From assembly GCF_000829435.1 (NCBI RefSeq), contig NZ_JXRP01000013.1, positions 1 through 64,000 on the forward strand: a stretch of DNA of 64,000 bases, written 5' to 3'. The notes beneath the pieces were generated by a model that searched no databases, was not told the DNA's origin, and was given only the letters and a program-made list of their open reading frames with translations. The stretch is from Jeotgalibacillus soli. Lineage in GTDB: Bacteria; Bacillota; Bacilli; Bacillales; Jeotgalibacillaceae. This document shows positions 18,732-30,246 of the stretch, one piece after another; the stretch's first letter is position 1; each line of letters opens with the position of its first letter. Position numbers and translations under genes: made by a program.

Positions 18732-18836
18732 CTATTTCCTTTGGACACTATAACGCACAAAATAATTCATGTATTTTATCTTTTTTTGTCGAATACATAA
18801 AAAAAATAATATATGTACTCGTCTGACGCTCTACAG

Positions 18837-18868
18837 TTAAAAACGCTAAAAGGAAATCCCTTTTAGCG
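18837..18868 (-). terminator. Terminator of the DUF2892 gene
   Basis: CGCTAAAAGG (18844-18853) pairs with CCTTTTAGCG (18859-18868). On the minus strand it is followed by five T. Confidence 0.8.
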
Positions 18869-18879
18869 AACGAAAACAA

Positions 18880-19161
18880 TTATTTCCCTGCTTCGAAATT
18901 GGTATTTTTCAGTGCATCATTTATTTTTTCTTCATCCCAATTAAATGCATCGTCCATCCAGTTGTTTTTACGTTCCCAAAGTGCAACGATTGGACAGTAA
19001 TGTAAGAATCCTTCCGCCACTTTCATCGCACCAAGCATTGCAAGCATAAGATAAGACTGCTTCCACGGCTTTCTTGCCATCCTCGCCGTCGCAAAACTTA
19101 ATAACGAGAACCCAACAATCATGCGAATAAAAGAATTTATACTGCCAATATTTTGATTCAT
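18880..19161 (-). CDS. DUF2892 small membrane protein
   Basis: A 93-residue protein with the DUF2892 start MNQNIGSINSFIRMIVG, one clear hydrophobic stretch (about 12-25) and a second (about 36-55) that ends in FLHYCPIVAL. The family is found alone or fused to rhodanese domains. The C-terminal tail (residues 65-93) is soluble and acidic. GAGGAGAG precedes the ATG. Function is unknown. Confidence 0.8.
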   Translation of the reverse strand: MNQNIGSINSFIRMIVGFSLLSFATARMARKPWKQSYLMLAMLGAMKVAEGFLHYCPIVALWERKNNWMDDAFNWDEEKINDALKNTNFEAGK

Positions 19162-19327
19162 TGTACGATCTCTCCTCTTTTGAACTATTTGTGAAAATGT
19201 AATTCTTTTATACGGTAACGGATAAAAATATGGTACGATAAAACTATATATTTAACGTGATCAGCGAATGCGCTGTCGCGGTAAATCGTTTATCTATATT
19301 GCAAGCTGCCAAGGGGGACAGAACGAG

Positions 19328-21061
19328 ATGGAACAGCGATATCCATGGAAAATACAACAATTACGACATCACACGAATATTCTTGATGGTACGGCTGCAC
19401 CTACTTTGGTGCTAAAGAATGCAAATTACTTAAACTCATCGTTAAAAATGTGGCAGCAAGGAAACATTTGGATCCATCAGGATCGTATCATTTACACGGG
19501 ATCTCTATTTCCTTTAAATACAAATAATTGTGAAGTGATTGATATGACTGAAAAGTGGATTGTACCTGGTTATATTGAGCCGCATGTTCATCCGTTTCAG
19601 CTTTATAATCCCCAGTCATTTGCTGATTATGCGTCTCAGACAGGGACTACAACTTTTATCCAAGACAACTTAATGTTGCTTTTATTATCCAACAAAAAGA
19701 AAGCGCTTCCTTTTATTCAGCAGTTTAAATCATTGCCTTTGTCCTTCTATTGGTGGGCTCGCTTAGATGCTCAAACGGAGATGGCAGAAGAAGAGCATAT
19801 TTTCACCAATGGAGAAATACATGACTGGCTTGATGATTCAAGTGTGCTCCTGGCCGGAGAATTGACGAGCTGGCCTAAATTGATCGAAGGTGACGATCTC
19901 ATTCTTAGTTGGATTCAAGAAGCGAAGCTCAACCAAAAAAGAGTGGAGGGCCACTTGCCGGGTGCTTCTGAGAAGACGATTGCTAAAATGGCGTTACTTG
20001 GTGTTACAGGTGATCATGAGGCAATGACGGGTGCAGAGGCCTGGTCGCGTCTTCAACAGGGACTGGCGGTTACGTTGCGCCATTCCTCCATCCGTCCTGA
20101 TTTACGTAAATTAATAAATGAATTAAAAGAAAAGGGACTAAAGTCATTTGATCAGCTTATGATGACGACAGATGGCTCAACGCCTGCTTTTTATCGTGAA
20201 GGAGTAATGGACCAATTAATTGCAATTGCGATAGAGGAGGGCGTTGACCCAATTGAGGCTTATCATATGGCATCTTATACAATTGCGCGTTACTACCAGC
20301 TTGATCATATGCAAGGAATGATTGCAACTGGCAGGATTGCAACATTGAACGTGCTTGAAGATTCACGCCAGCCAACACCTGTATCTGTAATGTCAAAAGG
20401 TGTATGGATGAAAAAGGATGGGATTCGGACAGCACAGTTGCCAGAAACGGATTGGACAAGCATTCCCCCGCTTGTAATTGATTGGGAGCTAGAAGACGGT
20501 GATATGCAATTTTCAATGCCATGTGGGATTGAAATGGTCAACAATGTGATTACAAAGCCTTATTCTATTCAGTTTGATGCCTCTAGGGACGAGCTTTCAA
20601 CCGAGCATGATGAGTGCTTCCTCATGCTCATTGACCGATATGGCAAATGGAGGATGTGCACATTATTGAAAGGGTTTGCACAAAATATCGGCGCTCTAGT
20701 ATCATCTTTTTCCAGTTCGGGCGATATAATTATTATCGGGAAAAGGAAATCGGATATGATGATTGCATTTAATCGTATGAAGGAGCTTCAAGGAGGTATT
20801 GTCGTTGTTGATCATGGGGAAGTCATTCATGAAATAGCACTAGCGATTGGCGGGGTAATGTCGACTGACAACATGGAGAAAGTGATGGATCTTGAGGCAG
20901 GATTAAAGGAAATTTTGAATGAGCGCGGGTATGGACATGACGATCCAGTTTATACACTCCTGTTTCTTTCTTCTACTCATTTACCTTATATTCGAATTAC
21001 ACAGCGCGGACTGTATGAGGTTAAGAAGAAGACGGTGTTATTTCCAACAATTATGCGTTAA
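19328..21061 (+). CDS. yerA: Adenine deaminase-like metallohydrolase (YerA)
   Basis: A 577-residue amidohydrolase-superfamily protein of the adenine deaminase (Ade) type. It has an N-terminal composite domain, WIVPGYIEPHVHPFQLYNP with the metal-binding HxH (about 85-87), conserved GEL and GHLPGASE motifs, and MTTDGSTPAFY carrying the active-site Asp (about 280). YerA of B. subtilis sits at the same locus and is annotated as a probable adenine deaminase, while the main enzyme there is AdeC, so activity should be treated as likely and not proven. AAGGGGG is 10 bases before the chosen ATG; a longer frame starting at 19268 lacks such a site. Confidence 0.85.
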   Translation: MEQRYPWKIQQLRHHTNILDGTAAPTLVLKNANYLNSSLKMWQQGNIWIHQDRIIYTGSLFPLNTNNCEVIDMTEKWIVPGYIEPHVHPFQLYNPQSFADYASQTGTTTFIQDNLMLLLLSNKKKALPFIQQFKSLPLSFYWWARLDAQTEMAEEEHIFTNGEIHDWLDDSSVLLAGELTSWPKLIEGDDLILSWIQEAKLNQKRVEGHLPGASEKTIAKMALLGVTGDHEAMTGAEAWSRLQQGLAVTLRHSSIRPDLRKLINELKEKGLKSFDQLMMTTDGSTPAFYREGVMDQLIAIAIEEGVDPIEAYHMASYTIARYYQLDHMQGMIATGRIATLNVLEDSRQPTPVSVMSKGVWMKKDGIRTAQLPETDWTSIPPLVIDWELEDGDMQFSMPCGIEMVNNVITKPYSIQFDASRDELSTEHDECFLMLIDRYGKWRMCTLLKGFAQNIGALVSSFSSSGDIIIIGKRKSDMMIAFNRMKELQGGIVVVDHGEVIHEIALAIGGVMSTDNMEKVMDLEAGLKEILNERGYGHDDPVYTLLFLSSTHLPYIRITQRGLYEVKKKTVLFPTIMR

Positions 21062-21145
21062 TTTTGGTGATAGGATAAAACGTTACTCTTTCTGACGATA
21101 ATACGTTAAAATGAGAAAGTAAGGAATAGTGAGGTGCGCATAGTA

Positions 21146-22159
21146 ATGAAATATTGGCTTATTGCGATCCTGATGGTCCTACTTGTCGTTGGCTGCACCC
21201 CAAAGCAGGAAGAGAGTACTGGTCATTCTCCACCAGAAGAACAAACTGTTCCAGATTCGACCGAGGCCGTCTATCCTTTAACAGGTGAAGCAATGGATAG
21301 CGATTATTCACAGCGAGCGATAGCGGTTGTGTTAAATAATCATCCTAAGGCACGTCCTCAAAGTGGACTTGAAGAAGCTGATATTGTATATGAAGTATTA
21401 GCAGAAGGCGGGATTACACGCCTTTTAGCGATCTATCAAAGTGAATTACCTGAGCGTATTGGACCGATCCGCAGTGCTAGAGATTACCATATTGATTTAG
21501 CGGCAGGTTATAATAGTTTTTTCGTTGCACATGGATATAGTCCTGAAGCTCTAGCCATGTTGGATTCAGGTGTTATTGACCATATAAATGGTATTAAATA
21601 TGATGGTCAGCTTTTTTTACGTTCTTCAGACCGTGTCGCCCCCCATAATTCATATAGTGGAGAATCATTGATTCGAGAAGGTGCTTTACAAAATGGAGTC
21701 TCTTTAGATGAATCACCGAAGTCAATGCCTTTCATGGATAATAAAGATGTAGCAGGTGATACTGTCTCTTCTTTTACGGTCAGCTATAATGATGATCCTT
21801 CTTATTCGAGTACATATCAGTACAATTCATCACAAAACAGATTTATACGCTATAATAACGGCGAAGAAACAATCGATGCAGAGACGAATAATTCCATTGC
21901 GATCTCAAATGTACTAGTTTTGGAAGCGGATCACGAAATCGTTGATCAAGAAGGCCGGTTAACGGTTGATCTCATCTCTGGCGGAAGAGCTTTACTATTT
22001 CATAATGCGAAATGGAAAGAAATATCTTGGAGAAACGTAGAAGGACGAATGGTTCCTTACGATAATGGAATACCAGTTCCTATGACACAAGGAGCGAGCT
22101 GGATTCATATTATTCCATCCTCCGAAGGCTTTAGCTCGTTAGTAACAATAAATGAATGA
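21146..22159 (+). CDS. yerB: DUF3048 lipoprotein (YerB)
   Basis: A 337-residue predicted lipoprotein. The signal peptide has a lipobox LVVGC (Cys17 from the chosen ATG), followed by an acidic linker rich in E, P and T and two DUF3048 repeats. IGPIRSARDYHIDLAAGYN and the later PMTQGASWIHIIPS are typical. GAGGTG lies 9 bases before the ATG at 21146; a GTG at 21134 overlaps that site. It belongs to the conserved yerA-yerB-yerC run. Function is unknown. Confidence 0.87.
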   Translation: MKYWLIAILMVLLVVGCTPKQEESTGHSPPEEQTVPDSTEAVYPLTGEAMDSDYSQRAIAVVLNNHPKARPQSGLEEADIVYEVLAEGGITRLLAIYQSELPERIGPIRSARDYHIDLAAGYNSFFVAHGYSPEALAMLDSGVIDHINGIKYDGQLFLRSSDRVAPHNSYSGESLIREGALQNGVSLDESPKSMPFMDNKDVAGDTVSSFTVSYNDDPSYSSTYQYNSSQNRFIRYNNGEETIDAETNNSIAISNVLVLEADHEIVDQEGRLTVDLISGGRALLFHNAKWKEISWRNVEGRMVPYDNGIPVPMTQGASWIHIIPSSEGFSSLVTINE

Positions 22160-22188
22160 ACAAATGAAAAAGGAGATTTGACCTAATT

Positions 22189-22500
22189 ATGCAAATAGAC
22201 AAACTACGTGGTAAAGGACTGGATCAGTTATTTAACGCTGTTCTATCCTTAAAGGACCTAGAAGAATGTTATCGATTTTTTGATGATCTGTGCACGGTGA
22301 ATGAAATTCAGTCCCTTGCTCAGCGGCTTGAAGTAGCTCGCATGCTTCGCGAAGGTAAAACGTATCACAAAATTGAAACGGAAACAGGAGCAAGTACAGC
22401 CACCATTTCCCGCGTAAAACGCTGCTTAAATTATGGAAATGATACTTATTCAATGGTGCTTGCACGTGTTCACAAGGAAGAAGCTAGTGAAGAAAAGTAA
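22189..22500 (+). CDS. yerC: TrpR-like helix-turn-helix protein YerC
   Basis: A 103-residue all-helical protein of the YerC/YecD family related to Trp repressor. The recognition helix region GASTATISRVKRCL is at about 66-79, after a helix carrying EIQSLAQRLEVARML. A GGAGAT-type site precedes the ATG. It is followed by a terminator. The effector and targets are not evident. Confidence 0.9.
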   Translation: MQIDKLRGKGLDQLFNAVLSLKDLEECYRFFDDLCTVNEIQSLAQRLEVARMLREGKTYHKIETETGASTATISRVKRCLNYGNDTYSMVLARVHKEEASEEK

Positions 22501-22513
22501 TCGATATAAAGAA

Positions 22514-22542
22514 GCCTGCTCCTATCTGGGAGCGGTTTTTTT
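22514..22542 (+). terminator. Terminator after yerC
   Basis: GCTCC and GGAGC form the core stem (22518-22533), followed by eight T. Confidence 0.75.
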
Positions 22543-22576
22543 GTGGCGTGAAAAAGGGCGATTAGTAGCTGGCGTC

Positions 22577-22998
22577 CTGTAAATGTGCGAGCACGGCCAG
22601 TAAATTTCTCTGACGGCTTGTAAACGCTGTCTCCCTCGAAAATTTCCCTCAGCGATGCCCTCGAGGTCAATAGCGCCGCTGTCTATTCGGTAAAGAGCGC
22701 CAATTTAGGTAGCGGGACTTATCTATTTCAGAGCTGAACGATCCATTAAGCATAGCTAAAAGAGAGATGATCGGCTGATGGCCTGTAAATGTGCGAGCAC
22801 GGCCAGTAAATTTTTCTGACGGCTTGTAAATGTTCTGCGACGGCTTGTAAACACATCCCCACGGCTTGCAAATGCTGTTTTCCTCGAAAATTTCCCTCAG
22901 CGATGCCCTCGAGGTTAATAGCGCTGCTGTCTATTCGGCAAAGAGCGCCGAACAGTGCAGTTTGTCTTATGCTTGTCGGTGCTAAGTGAGCCACTTCC
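22577..22998. repeat. Tandem pair of ~160-215 bp intergenic repeats with nested 12-mer units
   Basis: Two direct copies (about 22577-22735 and 22782-22998) start CTGTAAATGTGCGAGCACGG, run through ACGGCTTGTAAA units, CCTCGAAAATTTCCCTCAGC and GATGCCCTCGAGGT-AATAGCG, and end in the family B palindrome tail. Copy 1 has one ACGGCTTGTAAA unit; copy 2 has three (the last as ACGGCTTGCAAA). No gene is supported here between yerC and pcrB. Confidence 0.75.
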
Positions 22999-23008
22999 GC
23001 TTTTCGAC

Positions 23009-23038
23009 TTTAAACGAATAGCTTGGGGGTGCTATAAT
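23009..23038 (+). promoter_or_regulatory. Possible promoter of pcrB
   Basis: A consensus TATAAT at 23033-23038 lies 57 bases before pcrB. The -35 (TTTAAA, 23009-23014, spacing 18) is weak. Confidence 0.45.
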
Positions 23039-23094
23039 AGTACGGGCTATGGATAGGATCCAAAATGGCAGCAATGAAATGGAGGAAGTACCAG

Positions 23095-23769
23095 ATGTAT
23101 GACGTTCGAGAGTGGAAGCACGTATTTAAACTTGATCCGAATAAGACGATTACAGATGATGATTTGGAAAAAATTTGTGAGTCTGGAACGGATGCAGTAT
23201 TGATAGGGGGAACAGACGGTGTACAATTAGATAACGTCTTGGATCTAATGGCGAGAGTACGTCAATATACTGTTCCCTGCGTGCTGGAGGTGTCCAATCT
23301 TGAATCAGTTACACCAGGGTTTGATTTGTATTTTATTCCAACTGTGTTGAATTCAAGGGAAGCAAAGTGGATTACGGGGCTGCATCATGAAGCGCTCAAG
23401 GAACATGGTGATTTAATGAACTGGGACGAAATTATGGCCGAGGGCTATTGTATCGTGAATCCTGATTGCAAGGCAGCATCATTAACCAATGCCAACACTG
23501 ATTTAAGTACAGATGACATTATTGCCTACGCACGAATGACCGATCGATTATATCATCTGCCGATTTTTTATCTTGAATACAGCGGCATGTATGGTAAACC
23601 AAGCGTTGTGCAAGCTGTAAAAAAAGAACTGAAGCATTCTACATTTTTTTATGGCGGAGGCATCACGTCAAGAGCAAAGGCAGAGGAAATGGCTGCGTAT
23701 GCAGATGTAATCGTTGTAGGAAACTTACTATATGAAGATTTGAACGAGGCTTTAAAAACAGTTTTATAA
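23095..23769 (+). CDS. pcrB: Heptaprenylglyceryl phosphate synthase
   Basis: A 224-residue TIM-barrel prenyltransferase that joins heptaprenyl diphosphate and glycerol-1-phosphate to make the Bacillus archaeal-type ether lipid. [19 protein letters not shown] matches the family start, and [22 protein letters not shown] and FYGGGITS are intact. GGAGGA is 8 bases before the ATG at 23095, and an earlier ATG at 23065 would overlap it. It starts the pcrB-pcrA-ligA-yerH run. Confidence 0.93.
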   Translation: MYDVREWKHVFKLDPNKTITDDDLEKICESGTDAVLIGGTDGVQLDNVLDLMARVRQYTVPCVLEVSNLESVTPGFDLYFIPTVLNSREAKWITGLHHEALKEHGDLMNWDEIMAEGYCIVNPDCKAASLTNANTDLSTDDIIAYARMTDRLYHLPIFYLEYSGMYGKPSVVQAVKKELKHSTFFYGGGITSRAKAEEMAAYADVIVVGNLLYEDLNEALKTVL

Positions 23770-23804
23770 AAAGAATGTAATCAGGCAAGACATGATTTAT
23801 AATA

Positions 23805-23818
23805 AGAACAAATGTTCT
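23805..23818. promoter_or_regulatory. LexA (DinR)-type SOS box upstream of pcrA
   Basis: AGAACAAATGTTCT is a perfect inverted repeat matching the core GAAC-N4-GTTC of the Bacillus LexA box CGAACRNRYGTTYG; only the outermost bases differ. It sits just after a TATAAT (23798-23803) and 17 bases before the pcrA start, so LexA would block transcription from this promoter. PcrA and LigA fit a damage-inducible unit. Confidence 0.7.
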
Positions 23819-23834
23819 ATACGGTGGTGAGGGA

Positions 23835-28108
<4,274 letters not shown>

Positions 28109-28116
28109 TACAAATT

Positions 28117-29340
28117 ATGAAAAAATGGCTAATTGCAGCAATTGGTACTTCTTTTCTTGTCAGTGCATGTTTACCATCATTTCAGCAAGAGGATGAAATA
28201 ATACAGGAAACAAATCCGGAAGAAGCGGAAAGCCAAACGGTAATTATTCCAAATTTCCAGATTTCTGACGAATACTATAAAACTCTTTTGCCATTTGAAA
28301 CGTCTCCATCCAGAGGGATGGTTGTGAATAATGTGCATACTCAGTACGATATTGCGGAGCTTGAAAATGGTTTGATGAGGATTGCTCAGGGAGAATACCC
28401 CCCAGATAACTACTTCTTTCGAGAAGGAAAGTATTTAAATAGTGAGTTGATCACCAGCTGGCTGGAGCGAGAGTATACGGAAGAACAGCTTCAGGAATAT
28501 GAAATGGAACCTGAAGAGAATATTGGCTTAAACCCAATTGATAATGGCGGGGGTTCAAGAGAAGAGCGTGCGAGAAATAGTCCGATTTATTTGGCACATA
28601 TCCTTGAGCATAACTATTTGACGAAATCAGCTGAGGATGAGAGCAAGGTGCGTCTTGGAGGTGTTGTTATTGGACTTGCGCTGAACTCAGTATATTATTA
28701 TCGAAATGATAATGATCCATTTGGTCCAACTTTTGAAGAACCCATTGCACAAGAAAAAATTGAAGAAGAAGGTAAAAAAATCGCTGCAGAAGTCATTCAA
28801 CGTATAAGAGCAATGAGTCAATCGGAAGATTCTTCTGAGGATATGACTGAATTAACGGATATTCCGATCACCGTTGCATTGTTTAAGCAAGAACCTAGAA
28901 GCTCGGTCGTACCAGGTAATTTCTTTGCTTATGCTACGGCTGCAGGGGGATCTAATACATTAGAGGACTGGAATAACGTCAATGAAAATCATGTACTGTT
29001 TCCGTCTTCAGAAGCGAACGAGCGATATCGTGAAGATGAAACTTATTTTCTTAACTTTAAGCAGGATGTAGAATCATACTTCCCTAATTTTAATAGTGTC
29101 ATTGGAAGAGGCTTCTATCAAGGTGACCAAATGTCTATTTTAAACATTGAAATCCCGGTCCAATTTTATGGAAAAGCCGAAATTATTGGATTTACACAAT
29201 ATGTAGCTGGACGAATGATTGATATATTCCCAACTTACTACAATATCGAGGTAAGTATCACATCAGTAAATGGACCAGAAGCATTGATTATTAAAGAACC
29301 TGATGATACAGAACCATTTGTTCATATCTATGATCAATAA
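28117..29340 (+). CDS. yerH: CamS-family sex-pheromone-like lipoprotein (YerH)
   Basis: A 407-residue predicted lipoprotein with lipobox LVSAC (Cys18) followed by the CamS domain. CamS precursors in enterococci and staphylococci release a pheromone peptide from the signal sequence; in Bacillus the role is unknown. It lies directly downstream of ligA as in B. subtilis and ends at a strong terminator. Confidence 0.9.
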   Translation: MKKWLIAAIGTSFLVSACLPSFQQEDEIIQETNPEEAESQTVIIPNFQISDEYYKTLLPFETSPSRGMVVNNVHTQYDIAELENGLMRIAQGEYPPDNYFFREGKYLNSELITSWLEREYTEEQLQEYEMEPEENIGLNPIDNGGGSREERARNSPIYLAHILEHNYLTKSAEDESKVRLGGVVIGLALNSVYYYRNDNDPFGPTFEEPIAQEKIEEEGKKIAAEVIQRIRAMSQSEDSSEDMTELTDIPITVALFKQEPRSSVVPGNFFAYATAAGGSNTLEDWNNVNENHVLFPSSEANERYREDETYFLNFKQDVESYFPNFNSVIGRGFYQGDQMSILNIEIPVQFYGKAEIIGFTQYVAGRMIDIFPTYYNIEVSITSVNGPEALIIKEPDDTEPFVHIYDQ

Positions 29341-29343
29341 AAA

Positions 29344-29390
29344 AAGAGGGTGTCCCAAAAGTATAAAGCTTTTGGGCACCCTCTTTTTTC
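29344..29390 (+). terminator. Terminator of the pcrB-pcrA-ligA-yerH run
   Basis: A stem of about 17 bp, AGAGGGTGTCCCAAAAG against CTTTTGGGCACCCTCT, ends in six T. Confidence 0.92.
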
Positions 29391-29404
29391 CAAGAAAATA
29401 GCTC

Positions 29405-29570
29405 TATAAAGTTAGCCTGTTGATTTCCGCTCCAGGGACTCGCTTTCCGCGGGCGGTCCGGGAGCCTCCTCGGCGCATTCGCGCCTGCGGGGTCTCCCGT
29501 TGACTCGCTTCTCCCGCAGGAGTCTCGCCCCTTCCACTCCAATCAACAGGGTGCAAGAATCAATATCAGC
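29405..29570. repeat. Dispersed palindromic repeat, family R copy 2 (inverted)
   Basis: This is the reverse complement of the family R element: it opens CCTGTTGATTTCCGCTCC and ends ACTCCAATCAACAGG, with the CCGCGGGCGG and CTCCCGCAGGAGTCTCG blocks between. It appears to be the most complete and GC-rich copy in the window. Confidence 0.85.
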
Positions 29571-29661
29571 ATATAAACTAAGGTAAAAAAAGAAGAAAAT
29601 CATCCTTTTTGGTGTAATAAAGTCACCACAACCTACTATACGAGAAAGGAACGATTTTCTT

Positions 29662-29940
29662 ATGTATAGAGAGTAGAACACGAATCAATTAACACTTCCA
29701 ATGGAAATTCAATCACATCTTTCATGCGTTCGGATCGGAAGCCGGAATCAAAAGTACAGAAATCGAAAAATAGACGTTGAACCCGTCTTTGGACAAATTA
29801 AACACAACCGAAAGTTTGACCGGTTTTCTCTAAGAGGTCTATCCAAAAACACCACAGATTGGGGTCTTATTTGTGTTGCCCATAATTTGAAAAAATGGGA
29901 TGAACATAGACAAAACAAAGTTAAGATAGTGAAAGTTTGA
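29662..29940 (+). mobile_element. Internally deleted IS1182-type transposase remnant
   Basis: A single frame reads MYRE-stop-NTNQLTLPMEIQSHL and then jumps to RKIDVEPVFGQIKHNRKFDR and GLICVAHNLKKW. The first part is the N-terminus and the second the C-terminal end of the IS1182-family DDE transposase, joined near 29730-29750 with the catalytic middle missing. The frame is kept across the join, but there is a TAG at codon 5. A bidirectional hairpin follows. It is non-autonomous and probably a dead derivative of a larger relative. Confidence 0.75.
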
Positions 29941-30008
29941 GGAGAATATCTTCTCAAATTTTCTATAAATAACCTGAAAACAGAAAAAATGCTTACAAGA
30001 CAAAAAAA

Positions 30009-30058
30009 CTGATTCAAAAGAGTCGTCGTTCAACGATCTTTTGAGTCAGCCTCTTTTT
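30009..30058. terminator. Bidirectional terminator at the IS remnant end
   Basis: CTGATTCAAAAGA pairs with TCTTTTGAGTCAG, with T-runs on both strands (CTCTTTTTT on plus, AGTTTTTTTG on minus). It faces the end of the minus-strand glycogen operon. Confidence 0.75.
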
Positions 30059-30077
30059 TATAACAATAGGCTATATT

Positions 30078-30245
30078 AAAGATAATTATTGATTTTCGCA
30101 CTATGTTAATTGGAGCGGCTGTGTAATACTCCTGTTTAGAAAAAGGGAGACCTCGACCCCGCAGGCGTAAAGCATCGAGGAGTGACGGACCCGCCCGCGG
30201 AAAGCGAATGCCCTTCGCTGCAATTAACAGGCAAGTTGAACAGCG
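30078..30245. repeat. Dispersed palindromic repeat, family R copy 3
   Basis: It carries GTTAATTGGAGCGG at the left and GCAATTAACAGGCAAG at the right, with CCCGCAGGCGTAAAGC and GCCCGCGGAAAGCG internally. It abuts the glgP stop codon (30247-30249), forming the 3' untranslated region of the glycogen operon. Confidence 0.8.
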
Positions 30246-30246
30246 T

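Noticed and set aside
22577-22998. CRISPR-like array from repeated ACGGCTTGTAAA units
   Set aside because: Units are short and irregularly spaced, there are no uniform spacers, and no cas genes are nearby.
29291-29681. Minus-strand open frames over the family R repeat
   Set aside because: These are translations of a GC-rich repeat and terminator, not genes.
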